From the NCBI RefSeq assembly GCF_002013915.1, contig NZ_MBTF01000014.1:1-64000 (forward strand): a DNA stretch of 64,000 nt, in the 5' to 3' direction. The notes under the pieces were generated by a model. It was given only the letters and a program-made list of their open reading frames with translations. It did no database searches and was not told the DNA's origin. This document shows positions 42,988-51,787 of this stretch, piece by piece. The stretch comes from Mucilaginibacter pedocola (GTDB lineage: Bacteria > Bacteroidota > Bacteroidia > Sphingobacteriales > Sphingobacteriaceae). The position numbers and the translations under genes are program-made. The first letter of the stretch is position 1; every line of letters starts with the position of its first letter.

Positions 42988-43449
42988 ATGCCTAACACCT
43001 ATACCCAACTTTATATTCACTTTGTTTTCGCCGTTAAATATCGTGCAGCCCAGTTAGATTCTGAATGGGACGAGCGATTAAGGCTGTATATTGTAGCTAT
43101 AACGCAAAACCATAGGCATAAAATGTTAGCCATTAACAACATGCCGGATCATTTGCACATGTTCGTTGGTTTAAATCCATCTCAATCGATCTCAGATCTG
43201 ATGCGATTGGTAAAAGGTGAATCATCCGAGTGGCTTAACAAAGAAAAACTAACACGGAATAAGTTTCAATGGCAGGATGGCTACGGCGCGTTTAGCCATA
43301 GTAAATCACAGATTGATAATGTGGTTAAGTATATCCATAACCAGCAGCAACACCATCAAAAGGTTCGCTTTTTGGATGAATACCGAAAGATGCTCATTGA
43401 TTTCGAAGTTGAATTTGATGAGCGGTATATTTTTAAAGAACTTGAATGA
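42988..43449 (+). CDS. Y1 tyrosine transposase (IS200/IS605 or RAYT-like)
   Basis: This 153-residue HUH single-strand transposase has the histidine pair H55-L-H57 (NMPDHLHMFV), catalytic tyrosine Y115 and Gln119 (VVKYIHNQQQ). This is the complete active-site set. Length is typical of IS200/IS605 TnpA or REP-associated (RAYT) transposases. It starts 24 bases after the DUF3050 gene. There is no tnpB gene. Two long palindromic units follow directly (43484-43854), which could be its substrates. Confidence 0.92.
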   Translation: MPNTYTQLYIHFVFAVKYRAAQLDSEWDERLRLYIVAITQNHRHKMLAINNMPDHLHMFVGLNPSQSISDLMRLVKGESSEWLNKEKLTRNKFQWQDGYGAFSHSKSQIDNVVKYIHNQQQHHQKVRFLDEYRKMLIDFEVEFDERYIFKELE

Positions 43450-43483
43450 GTTTTGAACTTTCAAATCAAAACTTGCTAAGTCC

Positions 43484-43651
43484 TTACCCCGTTAGGGGTT
43501 AAAGCTTTGTAGAAAACCCAACATTATGTTTTCTTGCGCCGTAGGTGCAAAGCTTGAACTGCATGGCGGGCATAGACGAAAAGCATTGCACCTACGGCGC
43601 AAAGAATGTTTGGTTCAGGGTGCTACAAAGCTTTTACCCCTAAAGGGGTAA
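43484..43651. repeat. Long palindromic unit 1 beside the Y1 transposase
   Basis: Outer arms at 43484-43512 and 43623-43651 match at 27 of 29 positions and are built round the small palindrome accccNtNaggggt. Inner arms ttgcgccgtaggtgcaa (43534-43550) and its complement (43586-43602) are perfect over 17 bp. The unit can form a large cruciform with two nested stems. Confidence 0.85.
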
Positions 43652-43687
43652 CCTATTACAATCAATGATTTTATACAACTCATTCCC

Positions 43688-43854
43688 GACCCCGTTTAGG
43701 GGCCTAAGCTTTGTAGAAAAAAGATCATAAATAATTGCGCCGTAGGTGCAAAACTTTAGCGTATCTGCCTAGCATCAACACAAAGCATTGCACCTACGGC
43801 GCAAGAAACTGGGGCGAGCAATGTTCTACAAAGCTAATACCCCTAATGGGGTAA
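43688..43854. repeat. Long palindromic unit 2 beside the Y1 transposase
   Basis: It has the same layout as unit 1: outer arms 43688-43716 and 43826-43854, inner arms ttgcgccgtaggtgcaa (43735-43751) and its complement (43788-43804), perfect over 17 bp. It lies 37 bp from unit 1. Together they fill the 441-bp gap 43450-43890, which holds no gene. Confidence 0.85.
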
Positions 43855-43890
43855 CCGGCAATGCTCTTTTACACGTCGTGCTATTTTATC

Positions 43891-44148
43891 TTACTCGTAA
43901 ATACTCGCTGCCATCAAAATATTAGCAAATACTTTCCAATCAACATTGGCAGGCATGGGTAATTGCATATTCCGGTAATACCCATCCATATCTTCTGTCC
44001 AGGCGGCAATGGCGCCAAGGTAATCCTTAAGCGTAACGTTCTCCCAATCCTCGGGATGCTCTCCCAGGTTTTTTAATAGCAATTGGGTAAACTCAACAAA
44101 ATCTTCGCGGGTTTTAATGGTTTCCAGTTTATCTGCTGCTTCGTCCAT
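43891..44148 (-). CDS. DUF7660-family small acidic protein
   Basis: This 85-residue acidic protein contains DFVEFTQLLLKNLGEHPEDWENVTLKDYLGAIAAWTEDMDGYYRNM and ends VFANILMAASIYE, which fits the DUF7660 family. Function is unknown. It begins 6 bases after the Rel/Spo gene stop in the same direction, so the two are probably in one operon. Confidence 0.75.
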   Translation of the reverse strand: MDEAADKLETIKTREDFVEFTQLLLKNLGEHPEDWENVTLKDYLGAIAAWTEDMDGYYRNMQLPMPANVDWKVFANILMAASIYE

Positions 44149-44154
44149 ACCCCG

Positions 44155-46377
44155 TTACGATGCCTTCTCCACCGGCGAATCGAACCTTTCTACCGAGGTG
44201 ATGCCTTTTATCAGCATTATCTTTTTGGTAAGGTTGTTCAAGTGCTCGGTATCGTTCACATAAACCATTATCGAGCCCTCAAATATCCCGTTATCACTAT
44301 CCACAGTAATACTGCGGATGTTCACCTTAAAATCGTTAGATATTACGGTGGTAAGCTTGTTGATCAATCCCACCTCATCTATGCCACGGATGCGCAGGCC
44401 TGTCAGGAAGGCCAACTCTAATTGTTTGGTCCATTTGGCTTTTACAATACGGTAGCCGTAGTTGGCCATTAGTTTGGCAGCATTAGGGCAGTTGGTACGG
44501 TGTATCTTGATACCATCACTTACGGTTACAAAGCCAAATACATCATCGCCCGGTATGGGGTTACAACAATTGCTCAGCTTGTAATCTATCTTCTGCATAT
44601 CCTCGCCAAAAAGCAGCACGTCGCTGTCTTTGGTTTTTATGCTGCGTACGATAGACTGCAGCTGATCGGCCTCTATCTTATCCTGCGGCTTAGCCTCTAT
44701 AACTTTTTCGGATGCCTGGTATTCTTTCAGGTCCTTCATGTCAATAAGGCCTTTGGCCACATTGTAGAAAAGGTCCTGTGTAGAGGCAAGCTTAAAGAAG
44801 TAGCTCAGCTTATGAATATTCTCGGAGTTGTAGGTAATCTTCAGCGATTTCAGCTTACGCTCCAGTATCTCCTTACCATCTTCGGCTATTTTGCGTTTCT
44901 CCTCTTTTAAGGCCGACTTAATTTTGGCTTTTGCCTTGGCCGTAACCACAAAACTCAGCCAATCCTCTTTTGGCGTTTGTTTGCCCGAGGTGATGATCTC
45001 TACCTGGTCGCCGTTTTGCAGTTTGTGGCTCAGGGGCACCAGTTTGTGGTTTACCTTGGCACCTATACAGCTTGCGCCTACATCGGTATGTATCTCAAAG
45101 GCAAAATCGAGCGCGGTGGCATTCAGCGGCAATTGTATCAGGGCACCTTTCGGCGTAAAAATGAATATCTCATCGCTGAAGAGGTTCATCTTGAAATCAT
45201 CCAGGAAATCCAACGCGTTCGAATCCGGGTTCTTCAGCATATCGCGCACCTTTTGTACCCATTGGTCGAGCCCGCTATCGGTGGTCGATTCTTTGTACTT
45301 CCAGTGCGCGGCGAAACCCTTCTCGGCAATTTCGTTCATGCGCTTGGTGCGTATTTGTACCTCAACCCATTGCCCGCGCGGACCCATTACGGTGGTGTGC
45401 AAACTTTCGTAACCGTTAGCTTTGGGCGACGATATCCAGTCGCGCAGCCTGTCGGGGTTAGGGCGGTACAGGTCGGTGATGATGGAATAAGCCTTCCAGC
45501 AGTCGGCCTTCTCGCTCTCGGGCGTGCTATCCAAAATAATACGGATGGCAAAAAGATCGTACACCTCTTCAAATGGTATCGATTTCTTTTTCATCTTATT
45601 CCATATCGAATGGATAGATTTTGGCCTTCCGAAAACATCGGCGTGGAGTTCCTGATCGGCAACAACCTTTTTTACCGGCTCAATAAAATCGCGGATGAAT
45701 TTTTCTCGTTCCGCCTTCTTTTCGTTCAGCTTAACTTTAATAAACGAGTAAGTTTCGCGCTCCATGTATTTCATGGAGAGGTCTTCCAATTCCGACTTTA
45801 TGGCATACAACCCCAGCCTGTGTGCCAAAGGGGCATATAGGTAAACGGTTTCTGAAGAGAGCTTCAGCTGCTTATCGCGCGGCATAAACTCCATGGTGCG
45901 CATGTTGTGCAGGCGGTCGGCCAGTTTTATCAGTATCACCCTCACGTCATCGGCAAGGGTAAGCAGCATCTTACGGAAATTCTCGGCCTGCAACGAGCTG
46001 TTGGTATCAAACACGCCCGATATTTTGGTAAGGCCATCGATAATTTTGGCTACTTTTTTGCCAAACTCCATCTCAATATCTTCCAGCGTTACGTTGGTAT
46101 CTTCTACCACATCGTGCAGCAGGGCGCATACGATAGATGTTGTACCCAACCCAATTTCTTCGGCAGCAATTTGCGCCACCGCTATAGGGTGGTATATATA
46201 AGGCTCACCGCTTTTACGGCGCATATCTTTATGGCTCTCCAGGGCCATATCAAAGGCCTTGCGGATCATGCGTTTGTCGCCCTTTTGCAGGGTTGATTTA
46301 CTGGCGCGTAGCAAGGCCCGGTAGCGTTTTAGTATCTCCGTTTTCTCGGCTTCCAGGTCAATCACTAAATCTTTCAT
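44155..46377 (-). CDS. RelA/SpoT bifunctional (p)ppGpp synthetase/hydrolase
   Basis: This 740-residue protein controls the stringent response. From the N-terminus: HD hydrolase domain with HPIAVAQIAAEEIGLG and HDVVEDT (about 50-150), synthetase domain with RPNPDRLRDWISSPKANGYESLHTTV (about 300), TGS domain (about 395-460: FTPKGALIQLPLNATALDFAF), a zinc-finger/helical region with CCNPIPGDDV, and a C-terminal ACT domain (about 660-735). The HD motif and synthetase residues appear complete, so both activities are likely. The ATG at 46377 is used. Confidence 0.95.
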   Translation of the reverse strand: MKDLVIDLEAEKTEILKRYRALLRASKSTLQKGDKRMIRKAFDMALESHKDMRRKSGEPYIYHPIAVAQIAAEEIGLGTTSIVCALLHDVVEDTNVTLEDIEMEFGKKVAKIIDGLTKISGVFDTNSSLQAENFRKMLLTLADDVRVILIKLADRLHNMRTMEFMPRDKQLKLSSETVYLYAPLAHRLGLYAIKSELEDLSMKYMERETYSFIKVKLNEKKAEREKFIRDFIEPVKKVVADQELHADVFGRPKSIHSIWNKMKKKSIPFEEVYDLFAIRIILDSTPESEKADCWKAYSIITDLYRPNPDRLRDWISSPKANGYESLHTTVMGPRGQWVEVQIRTKRMNEIAEKGFAAHWKYKESTTDSGLDQWVQKVRDMLKNPDSNALDFLDDFKMNLFSDEIFIFTPKGALIQLPLNATALDFAFEIHTDVGASCIGAKVNHKLVPLSHKLQNGDQVEIITSGKQTPKEDWLSFVVTAKAKAKIKSALKEEKRKIAEDGKEILERKLKSLKITYNSENIHKLSYFFKLASTQDLFYNVAKGLIDMKDLKEYQASEKVIEAKPQDKIEADQLQSIVRSIKTKDSDVLLFGEDMQKIDYKLSNCCNPIPGDDVFGFVTVSDGIKIHRTNCPNAAKLMANYGYRIVKAKWTKQLELAFLTGLRIRGIDEVGLINKLTTVISNDFKVNIRSITVDSDNGIFEGSIMVYVNDTEHLNNLTKKIMLIKGITSVERFDSPVEKAS

Positions 46378-46463
46378 GTATAGGCTAATAAGTGCTATAT
46401 ATTCATCAACTTGCAACAATATTTATTATTGCAGGTTGATATAAAAAATGAAATAAAATGCGT

Positions 46464-46471
46464 TAATTTTG
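46464..46471 (+). promoter_or_regulatory. -7 promoter box TAATTTTG
   Basis: This TAnnTTTG match lies 15 bases upstream of the DUF4294 start at 46487, in the divergent region with the Rel/Spo gene. Confidence 0.6.
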
Positions 46472-46486
46472 TGTTCAAGTAAATAT

Positions 46487-47104
46487 ATGAAATTTATTGC
46501 TTTTCTGCTTGTATTTTGTTGCTTGTGCGGCGCTTTAAAAGCGCAGGTAGAAAAAACTGCCCTACCCGTAACACTGGGCAAAAATGATACCATCAAAACG
46601 CTCATGACAAAGCTTGATGGCGAATTAGTGCCCTGGATAGTTACGCCCGAGGTACGCATTGTTGATACCCGCATTTTTGCCAGCGCGCAGGATAGGGCCA
46701 ACTTTTACCGTTTGCGCTACAATGTACTTAAAGTACTGCCTTACGCCCAATTTGCGGGCAAACGCTACCGCCAGCTACAGCGCGACCTGGCTATGACAGC
46801 CGACAAAAAGCAGCAAAAAGAACTAATGAAAGCCTGCGAAGCAGAAGTAAAAGGCATTTTTAACAAACAAATTAAAGACCTCACTATAACACAGGGCGAA
46901 GTACTCATCAAACTCATTAACCGCGAAACCGGCAACACCAGTTTTGCCATGGTGAAGGAGTTGAAAGGCGGCTTTAATGCCTTTGTTATCCAGTCGGTAG
47001 CGAAAATATTCGGGCACGACCTGAAAGAGACTTACGACCGGGAGGAGCAGCGGGATATCGAAGCGATACTTCAATCCGCAGGCTACAACCCCAGCTATAA
47101 TTAA
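46487..47104 (+). CDS. DUF4294-family exported protein
   Basis: This 205-residue protein has a signal peptide (about 1-19, ending KA-Q). The DUF4294 domain follows, with DGELVPWIVTPEVRIVDTR (about 45-63), helical RYRQLQRDLAMTADKKQQKEL (about 92) and a C-terminal YDREEQRDIEAILQSAG. Function is unknown; the family is nearly confined to Bacteroidota. Its TAA shares one base with the next gene's ATG (TAATG), which points to translational coupling. The operon continues with gpx and bshB1. Confidence 0.85.
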   Translation: MKFIAFLLVFCCLCGALKAQVEKTALPVTLGKNDTIKTLMTKLDGELVPWIVTPEVRIVDTRIFASAQDRANFYRLRYNVLKVLPYAQFAGKRYRQLQRDLAMTADKKQQKELMKACEAEVKGIFNKQIKDLTITQGEVLIKLINRETGNTSFAMVKELKGGFNAFVIQSVAKIFGHDLKETYDREEQRDIEAILQSAGYNPSYN

Positions 47105-47616
47105 TGGATACTCAGAACATCTACAAGTTTAACGTGCAAACGTTGAACGGCAACTCCGTTACCCTGTCCGACTATAAAAACAAAGTACTGCTCATCGTAA
47201 ACACCGCATCCGAATGTGGTTTTACCCCGCAGTTGAAAGACTTGGCCGCCCTTAAAACCGAATTTGAAGGGCAGGATTTTGAGATATTGGCTTTCCCGTC
47301 TAATGACTTTGGCGGGCAGGAACCCCTCGAGGGCCAATCTATAGCAGCCTTTTGCAGTATTCAGGGCAGCAATTATCCTGTATTCGATAAAATACGTGTG
47401 CGTGGCCCCTATGCCGACCCGCTTTATAAATTCCTGAGCGATAAAAAAGAGAATGGGGTGCTAAGCTCTGCCCCGCGATGGAACTTTCACAAGTATTTGA
47501 TAGGCCGCGATGGCAGGGTTGTTGATTACTTTTTTCCGTTCACCAAACCAACATCATCCAAAGTAAGAAAAAAGATACAGCGCTTGCTGGCGCCGGCTGA
47601 TGTTGCTTCAAAATAA
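47104..47616 (+). CDS. Glutathione peroxidase family (thiol peroxidase)
   Basis: This 170-residue thioredoxin-fold peroxidase has the catalytic Cys38 (NTASECGFTPQ), Gln72 (NDFGGQEP) and Trp126 (APRWNFHKYLIG). It uses Cys, not selenocysteine. In an organism making bacillithiol it probably uses thioredoxin or bacillithiol rather than glutathione. No signal peptide is present. It overlaps the DUF4294 stop by one base and is followed by bshB1, a bacillithiol gene. Confidence 0.93.
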   Translation: MDTQNIYKFNVQTLNGNSVTLSDYKNKVLLIVNTASECGFTPQLKDLAALKTEFEGQDFEILAFPSNDFGGQEPLEGQSIAAFCSIQGSNYPVFDKIRVRGPYADPLYKFLSDKKENGVLSSAPRWNFHKYLIGRDGRVVDYFFPFTKPTSSKVRKKIQRLLAPADVASK

Positions 47617-47620
47617 ATTT

Positions 47621-48349
47621 ATGTTGAAATTAGATATATTAGTTTTGCCCGTACACCCGGATGACGCCGAACTTGGCTGCGCCGGTGTAATACTTAAACA
47701 CTTGGCCATGGGCCACAAAGTGGGTATTGCCGACCTCACCCGCGGCGAATTGGGTACCCGCGGCACTGCCGAAATACGCTTACAGGAAGCCACCAAAGCT
47801 GCCGAAATACTTGGCTTAACCGTTCGCGAGAATTTGGAATTGCCCGACGGCTTTTTTGAGAACACCAAGGAATATCAACTAAAGGTAATTGCCGCCATAC
47901 GCAAATACCAGCCCGAGATAGTAATCACCAATGCCTATCATGACCGCCACCCCGACCATGGGCGCGCGAACGAGTTGGTTGAGGCTGCCAGCTTCCTTTC
48001 AGGCTTGCGCCGTATAGAAACCTTTGATGCCGATGGCAACGCACAGGAACCATGGCGCCCAACACAGGTGTTGCATTTTATACAGGACCGTTACATTAAA
48101 CCCGATATTTTGGTAGACGTTACCGAGTATTGGGATACAAAAATAGCCAGCGTATATGCATACGCTTCGCAGTTCCACAATCCGGAGTATAAAGAGGACG
48201 AGCCGCAAACCTACATCTCCTCGCCCGATTTCATCGAACAGATAAACGGCCGCGGCCGCGAATACGGCAAAAGCATCAATGCTAAATATGCGGAGGGCTT
48301 TACTTCGAGGAAGATATTAGGAGTGGATAATTTGTTTGAACTCCGGTAG
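47621..48349 (+). CDS. bshB1: Bacillithiol biosynthesis deacetylase BshB1
   Basis: This 242-residue zinc-dependent deacetylase removes acetyl from N-acetylglucosaminyl malate in bacillithiol synthesis. The LmbE-type motif HPDDAELGCAG (H12, D14, D15) and HDRHPDHGRANEL (about 107) supply the metal site. The ATG at 47621 follows the gpx stop by 4 bases. The pairing with a peroxidase gene suggests a thiol defence operon. Confidence 0.9.
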   Translation: MLKLDILVLPVHPDDAELGCAGVILKHLAMGHKVGIADLTRGELGTRGTAEIRLQEATKAAEILGLTVRENLELPDGFFENTKEYQLKVIAAIRKYQPEIVITNAYHDRHPDHGRANELVEAASFLSGLRRIETFDADGNAQEPWRPTQVLHFIQDRYIKPDILVDVTEYWDTKIASVYAYASQFHNPEYKEDEPQTYISSPDFIEQINGRGREYGKSINAKYAEGFTSRKILGVDNLFELR

Positions 48350-48356
48350 GAGGAGT

Positions 48357-48447
48357 TCGAAAGTCCGTATGTCGGAAAGTCCGAAAGACGGATTTGCCGA
48401 CACACGGATCCTACTTCCGGACTTTCGGTCTTTCCCGACTTTCGGAC
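48357..48447. repeat. Inverted repeats of the ggaaagtccgaaagac type
   Basis: Segments gtccgtatgtcggaaagtcc and gaaagacgg (48364-48393) pair imperfectly with ccggactttcggtctttcccgactttcgga (48416-48445). Each arm repeats the gtccgaaag core. It lies directly before a strong terminator and resembles a dispersed REP-like family. Confidence 0.6.
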
Positions 48448-48448
48448 T

Positions 48449-48491
48449 AAAAACAAGGATGCCGCTCTTATGGAGCGGCATCCTTGTTTTT
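48449..48491. terminator. Perfect 19-bp bidirectional terminator
   Basis: The arms aaaaacaaggatgccgctc (48449-48467) and its exact complement (48473-48491) enclose a 5-base loop, with A's and T's in the stem ends. It serves bshB1 and the convergent gene at 48490, whose stop codon touches the stem. Confidence 0.85.
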
Positions 48492-48936
48492 AAACGCCTA
48501 CGTATTCAAAGCGGTTATGTTCGTTGCTTCTTTCGCGTTTCAGTTTGTTCTCTTTAGCAAGCTTTAGCAGTATGCCCGATAACTCTGAAGTTTTGAAATC
48601 CGAATCGAACTTTTCTTTGCAATAGTCGGCAATGGCCGATATAGAGTGCGGGGTGCGGAAAAAATCGCTGCTAAGCAATTGGTTCAGCACTTTGGTTGCA
48701 CCCGGTTTTTTGCGCCTTTGGGGGGAAAGGCTCTGTTGGTCGTCATTTTCTGCTGTGGCTTTGCGCGCCCTCTTATTGAAAACTTCTGATCCTTCCGCTT
48801 CCACCCGCTCCGATTCCATTATCTCGTCTAAAAGCCTGTCTACAACTCTCACTTGCACTGCTTCAGACTGGAAAGAATTAACAACTTCTGCTATCTCCAC
48901 AAGTTGTTTTTTTAATTTTTCAATGTGTCTGTTCAT
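48490..48936 (-). CDS. Protein with C-terminal helix-turn-helix-like region
   Basis: This 148-residue protein begins with a coiled-coil-like helix (MNRHIEKLKKQLVEIAEVVNSFQSEAVQ), then a hydrophilic basic linker (NKRARKATAENDDQQSLSPQRRKKPGATK). It ends in a compact helical domain (HSISAIADYCKEKFDSDFKTSELSGILLKLAKENKLKRER), which reads like a winged helix. It may bind DNA, but no family is recognised. It lies downstream of an AT-rich palindrome (49017-49054) that might be its regulatory site. Confidence 0.6.
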   Translation of the reverse strand: MNRHIEKLKKQLVEIAEVVNSFQSEAVQVRVVDRLLDEIMESERVEAEGSEVFNKRARKATAENDDQQSLSPQRRKKPGATKVLNQLLSSDFFRTPHSISAIADYCKEKFDSDFKTSELSGILLKLAKENKLKRERSNEHNRFEYVGV

Positions 48937-49016
48937 CCTAAAATGTAACCCTGTTTGTATATAATTATAAGTCGATGTTTTACAATACGTTAATTATTCC
49001 AACTATGTAACAGCAT

Positions 49017-49054
49017 AGCGTTATATAATAATTAATAATATATATAATAACGCT
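49017..49054. repeat. AT-rich inverted repeat upstream of the 48490-48936 gene
   Basis: agcgttat and ataacgct enclose a 22-bp stretch of only A and T. It lies in the 203-bp gap between the gene starting at 48936 and the terminator of the lysine transaminase gene, 81 bp upstream of the 48936 start, and could be a protein-binding site. Confidence 0.45.
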
Positions 49055-49081
49055 ATACCGCGATTATAGTATATTCAAAAT

Positions 49082-49116
49082 AAAAAAAGCGCCTGATGGT
49101 GAGAAATCAGGCGCTT
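49082..49116 (-). terminator. Terminator of the lysine 6-transaminase gene
   Basis: On the minus strand aagcgcctga pairs with tcaggcgctt round a 10-base loop and is followed by seven T's, about 25 bases after the stop codon. Confidence 0.85.
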
Positions 49117-49139
49117 GTAGCAATATTATTACATTGATA

Positions 49140-50477
49140 TTATAGCGTGGGCAGTATTTTTTGAATGTTAAATAAGCCCTCGTCAATGTGCTCTTTCTCC
49201 ATAATAAGCGCCGGGCGGAAACGAATGCTGCGTTCGCCGCAGCCCAGGTACATAATATTGTCTTCCAATCCTTTAGCTATTAATTCATTGCGGGTTTCGG
49301 CATCAGGCAAGTCGAATGCGGTTATCAAACCTTTGCCACGCACGTTGCTGATGAGGCCTGTTTTGGCGGCAATATCCAGCAAGCCGTTCTGCAAGTAATC
49401 CCCTGTTTCGGCTGCTTTATCGCAAAGTTTATCTTCCTCAATAATTTCCATAATTTTTGCCGAGCGCACCATATCAACCAAGCTGCCGCCCCAGGTGGAG
49501 TTTATGCGCGAGGATACTTTGAAAACGTTACCTTCTACCTCGTCAACCCGGTTGCCAACCAGTATACCGCACACCTGCATTTTTTTACCGAAGGCAATAA
49601 TATCCGGGCGGGCTTTTTCGCCAAAGTGCTGGTGCAGCCAAAACTTACCGCTTAGCCCCACGCCGGTTTGCACTTCATCGTATATCAGCATAGCCTCGTA
49701 CTCATCGGCCAGTTGGCGCAATTGCTCTAAAAACTCGCGGCGTACGTGCTTATCTCCCCCTTCCGACAGGATGGGTTCTATAATAATAGCGCAGATATCA
49801 TCCGGGTTATTGGCAAAGGCAGTGCGTATCTCGGCAACGGTTTTCGCTTCGCGCAGGGCAAGGTCAACAATATTATTCTCGTTAAGCGGATGCTGTATTT
49901 CGGGTAGCGATACGCGTGGCCAATCGAACTTGGCAAACCACTTAGTTTTTACGGGCTGGGTATTGGTAAGGCTTAAAGTATACCCCGAGCGCCCGTGGAA
50001 AGCATTTTGAAAATGCAGCACCTTGTGGCCTTTTTCCTGCGTGTGGCCCTTGGCGAAGTTCTTTTGAACTTTCCAGTCCATGGCAACCTTTAGCGCATTC
50101 TCAATGGCAAGCGTACCGCCGGCTATAAAAAAAGCATGCGGCAAATAATCGGGTATGCCCATACGCGAAAAGGTATCTGTAAATTGAGCGTATTGCTCGG
50201 TATAAATATCCGAGTTGCTGGGGTTGGTTAAGGCGGCCAGCATGAGGTTCTTTTTAAAGGTTTCGTCGGCCAGCATTTTGGGGTGGTTGTAGCCTAAGGG
50301 TACAGATGCAAAGCAGGTGAAGAAATCGAGCAGGGTGCGGCGGTGTTTAGAATCGTAAATGTGTACACCCTGGCTTTTTTCCATATCAAAAGTAAGGTCG
50401 AACCCATCGGCCAATATATGCTTGCTCAGGGTTTCCTGTACGTTCTGCGGAGTGATCTGTAAGTGGTTCATAAGCAT
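49140..50477 (-). CDS. lat: L-lysine 6-transaminase
   Basis: This 445-residue PLP enzyme of the class III aminotransferase fold converts lysine and 2-oxoglutarate to 2-aminoadipate semialdehyde. Motifs: IAGGTLAIENALKVAMDWK (about 121), the acidic LIYDEVQTGVGLSGKFW (about 262), and the PLP lysine in DIIAFGKKMQVCG (about 290). The ATG at 50477 or 50471 is the start. It may serve lysine breakdown or pipecolate synthesis. It is followed by a terminator. Confidence 0.88.
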   Translation of the reverse strand: MLMNHLQITPQNVQETLSKHILADGFDLTFDMEKSQGVHIYDSKHRRTLLDFFTCFASVPLGYNHPKMLADETFKKNLMLAALTNPSNSDIYTEQYAQFTDTFSRMGIPDYLPHAFFIAGGTLAIENALKVAMDWKVQKNFAKGHTQEKGHKVLHFQNAFHGRSGYTLSLTNTQPVKTKWFAKFDWPRVSLPEIQHPLNENNIVDLALREAKTVAEIRTAFANNPDDICAIIIEPILSEGGDKHVRREFLEQLRQLADEYEAMLIYDEVQTGVGLSGKFWLHQHFGEKARPDIIAFGKKMQVCGILVGNRVDEVEGNVFKVSSRINSTWGGSLVDMVRSAKIMEIIEEDKLCDKAAETGDYLQNGLLDIAAKTGLISNVRGKGLITAFDLPDAETRNELIAKGLEDNIMYLGCGERSIRFRPALIMEKEHIDEGLFNIQKILPTL

Positions 50478-50690
50478 AATTTAGTTTTACCAAATCTAAC
50501 AAAAAGGGCTAAACAACAATAATTTAAAGGTTTTTGAACCGATTGGCAAAAAAGTAACTTTAAATTATTTAAACATAGTTTTTGAACCAAAGCCGTTTTT
50601 AGTATGGATGAAAAAGATGTGCAGGTGTGCAAATTTCAGATGTGCAAATGCTTGGAAACGGCATTTTTTGAATAGAAAACTTACCACCAT

Positions 50691-50811
50691 GTCATTGCGA
50701 GCCGCAGCGGGAAGGGGCGAGCGCAAGAGCGGCGTGGCAATCTCAGATGCAGATCCAACATGCAAAGCTGTAACGCTTGGCTCGGAGCCGCCACGCTATT
50801 AATCGCCATGA
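50691..50811. repeat. Dispersed palindromic element, gtcattgcgag class (second copy)
   Basis: It opens gtcattgcgagccgcagcgg and closes in the complement style (ggctcggagccgccacg...aatcgccatg), degenerate at the end. It shares ggcgtggcaatctc with copy 5218-5354. It lies in the 342-bp gap 50478-50819, the rest of which is AT-rich upstream DNA of the lat gene with no other feature. Confidence 0.7.
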
Positions 50812-50819
50812 AGAAGGGC

Positions 50820-51707
50820 TTAAAATTTTTCTTTCATCCCCATCAGTCCCCATATTCCCCCGGTATGGATAGCCAGTATTTTATCCCCGGCTTTAAAGTG
50901 ATCTTTCGCCGCCAGGTCATACAAAGCATAGAGCATTTTCGCCGTATACACAGGCTCAATCAATACCCCCGTTTTAGCAACAAAGGTTTTGATGAATTGG
51001 ATAAGATCGGGCGTGGTTTTGGCGTAACCGCCGAAGTGGTAGTCGAGGTGCAGGTCGTAGTCAACGGGCTTGCTTAAGTAGCTATCTATCTCATCCCTCA
51101 TAAAACCGCCATTCTTAAAAACAGGGATAGCATTAAAACGAGTACTTAGCTGATGCTTGCTTATCCCGTTGATGATACCTGCGGCAGTAGTGCCCGTACC
51201 ACAAGCACAAAATATGTGGGTGTAGGTATCGGTTAGTTCATCAACCAGTTCGCTGCAGCCTTGCGCACCTTCGGCAGATGCGCCACCTTCGTCAATAAAA
51301 AAGGCATCGGCATTATTGCCAAAGTGCTTCTCAAATAATGCAGGCTTGTCGCGGTAGCTGTCCCTATCGGTAAATAGCAATTGCATGCCATGCAGGCGGC
51401 ACATAAACAGGGTATCGTTTTCTACTTCTTCGCCCCGCACAATGCCTGTCGACCTAAAGCCAAACTTTGCAGCGGCCGCAGCGGTTGCCAGTAAGTGGTT
51501 AGAGTACGCCCCGCCAAAAGTTATCAGGTGCGTTTTGCCCTCATCCTGCGCCTTTTGCAACAAATATTTCAGCTTGCGCCATTTGTTGCCCGATATCAAA
51601 GGATGTATCATATCATCGCGCTTGATGTATACCTCAATGCCCTTTGCCTCGAATAACGGGTCGGTTATTTGATGGATAGGGCTGAAAATATCGAGGGCGA
51701 TGTGCAT
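50820..51707 (-). CDS. 1-aminocyclopropane-1-carboxylate deaminase/D-cysteine desulfhydrase family
   Basis: This 295-residue PLP enzyme of fold type II has the Schiff-base Lys in SGNKWRKLKYLL (about 43) followed by FGGAYSNHLLATAAAAAKFG, and the phosphate-binding GTGTTAAGI (about 170). It is between ACC deaminase and D-cysteine desulfhydrase in sequence; in bacteria lacking ethylene-related context the latter is more probable. Both remove amine from small amino acids. Confidence 0.87.
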   Translation of the reverse strand: MHIALDIFSPIHQITDPLFEAKGIEVYIKRDDMIHPLISGNKWRKLKYLLQKAQDEGKTHLITFGGAYSNHLLATAAAAAKFGFRSTGIVRGEEVENDTLFMCRLHGMQLLFTDRDSYRDKPALFEKHFGNNADAFFIDEGGASAEGAQGCSELVDELTDTYTHIFCACGTGTTAAGIINGISKHQLSTRFNAIPVFKNGGFMRDEIDSYLSKPVDYDLHLDYHFGGYAKTTPDLIQFIKTFVAKTGVLIEPVYTAKMLYALYDLAAKDHFKAGDKILAIHTGGIWGLMGMKEKF

Positions 51708-51787
51708 GAGGCGAATTTAGAGAAAATCCGTCACCATCCTTCAGATTGAAAATAGCTTACGCCCGGGTAATTTCTATATATTGCGGT

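Noticed and set aside
43484..43854. CRISPR array
   Set aside because: The units are large nested palindromes with two copies only, not short direct repeats with unique spacers.
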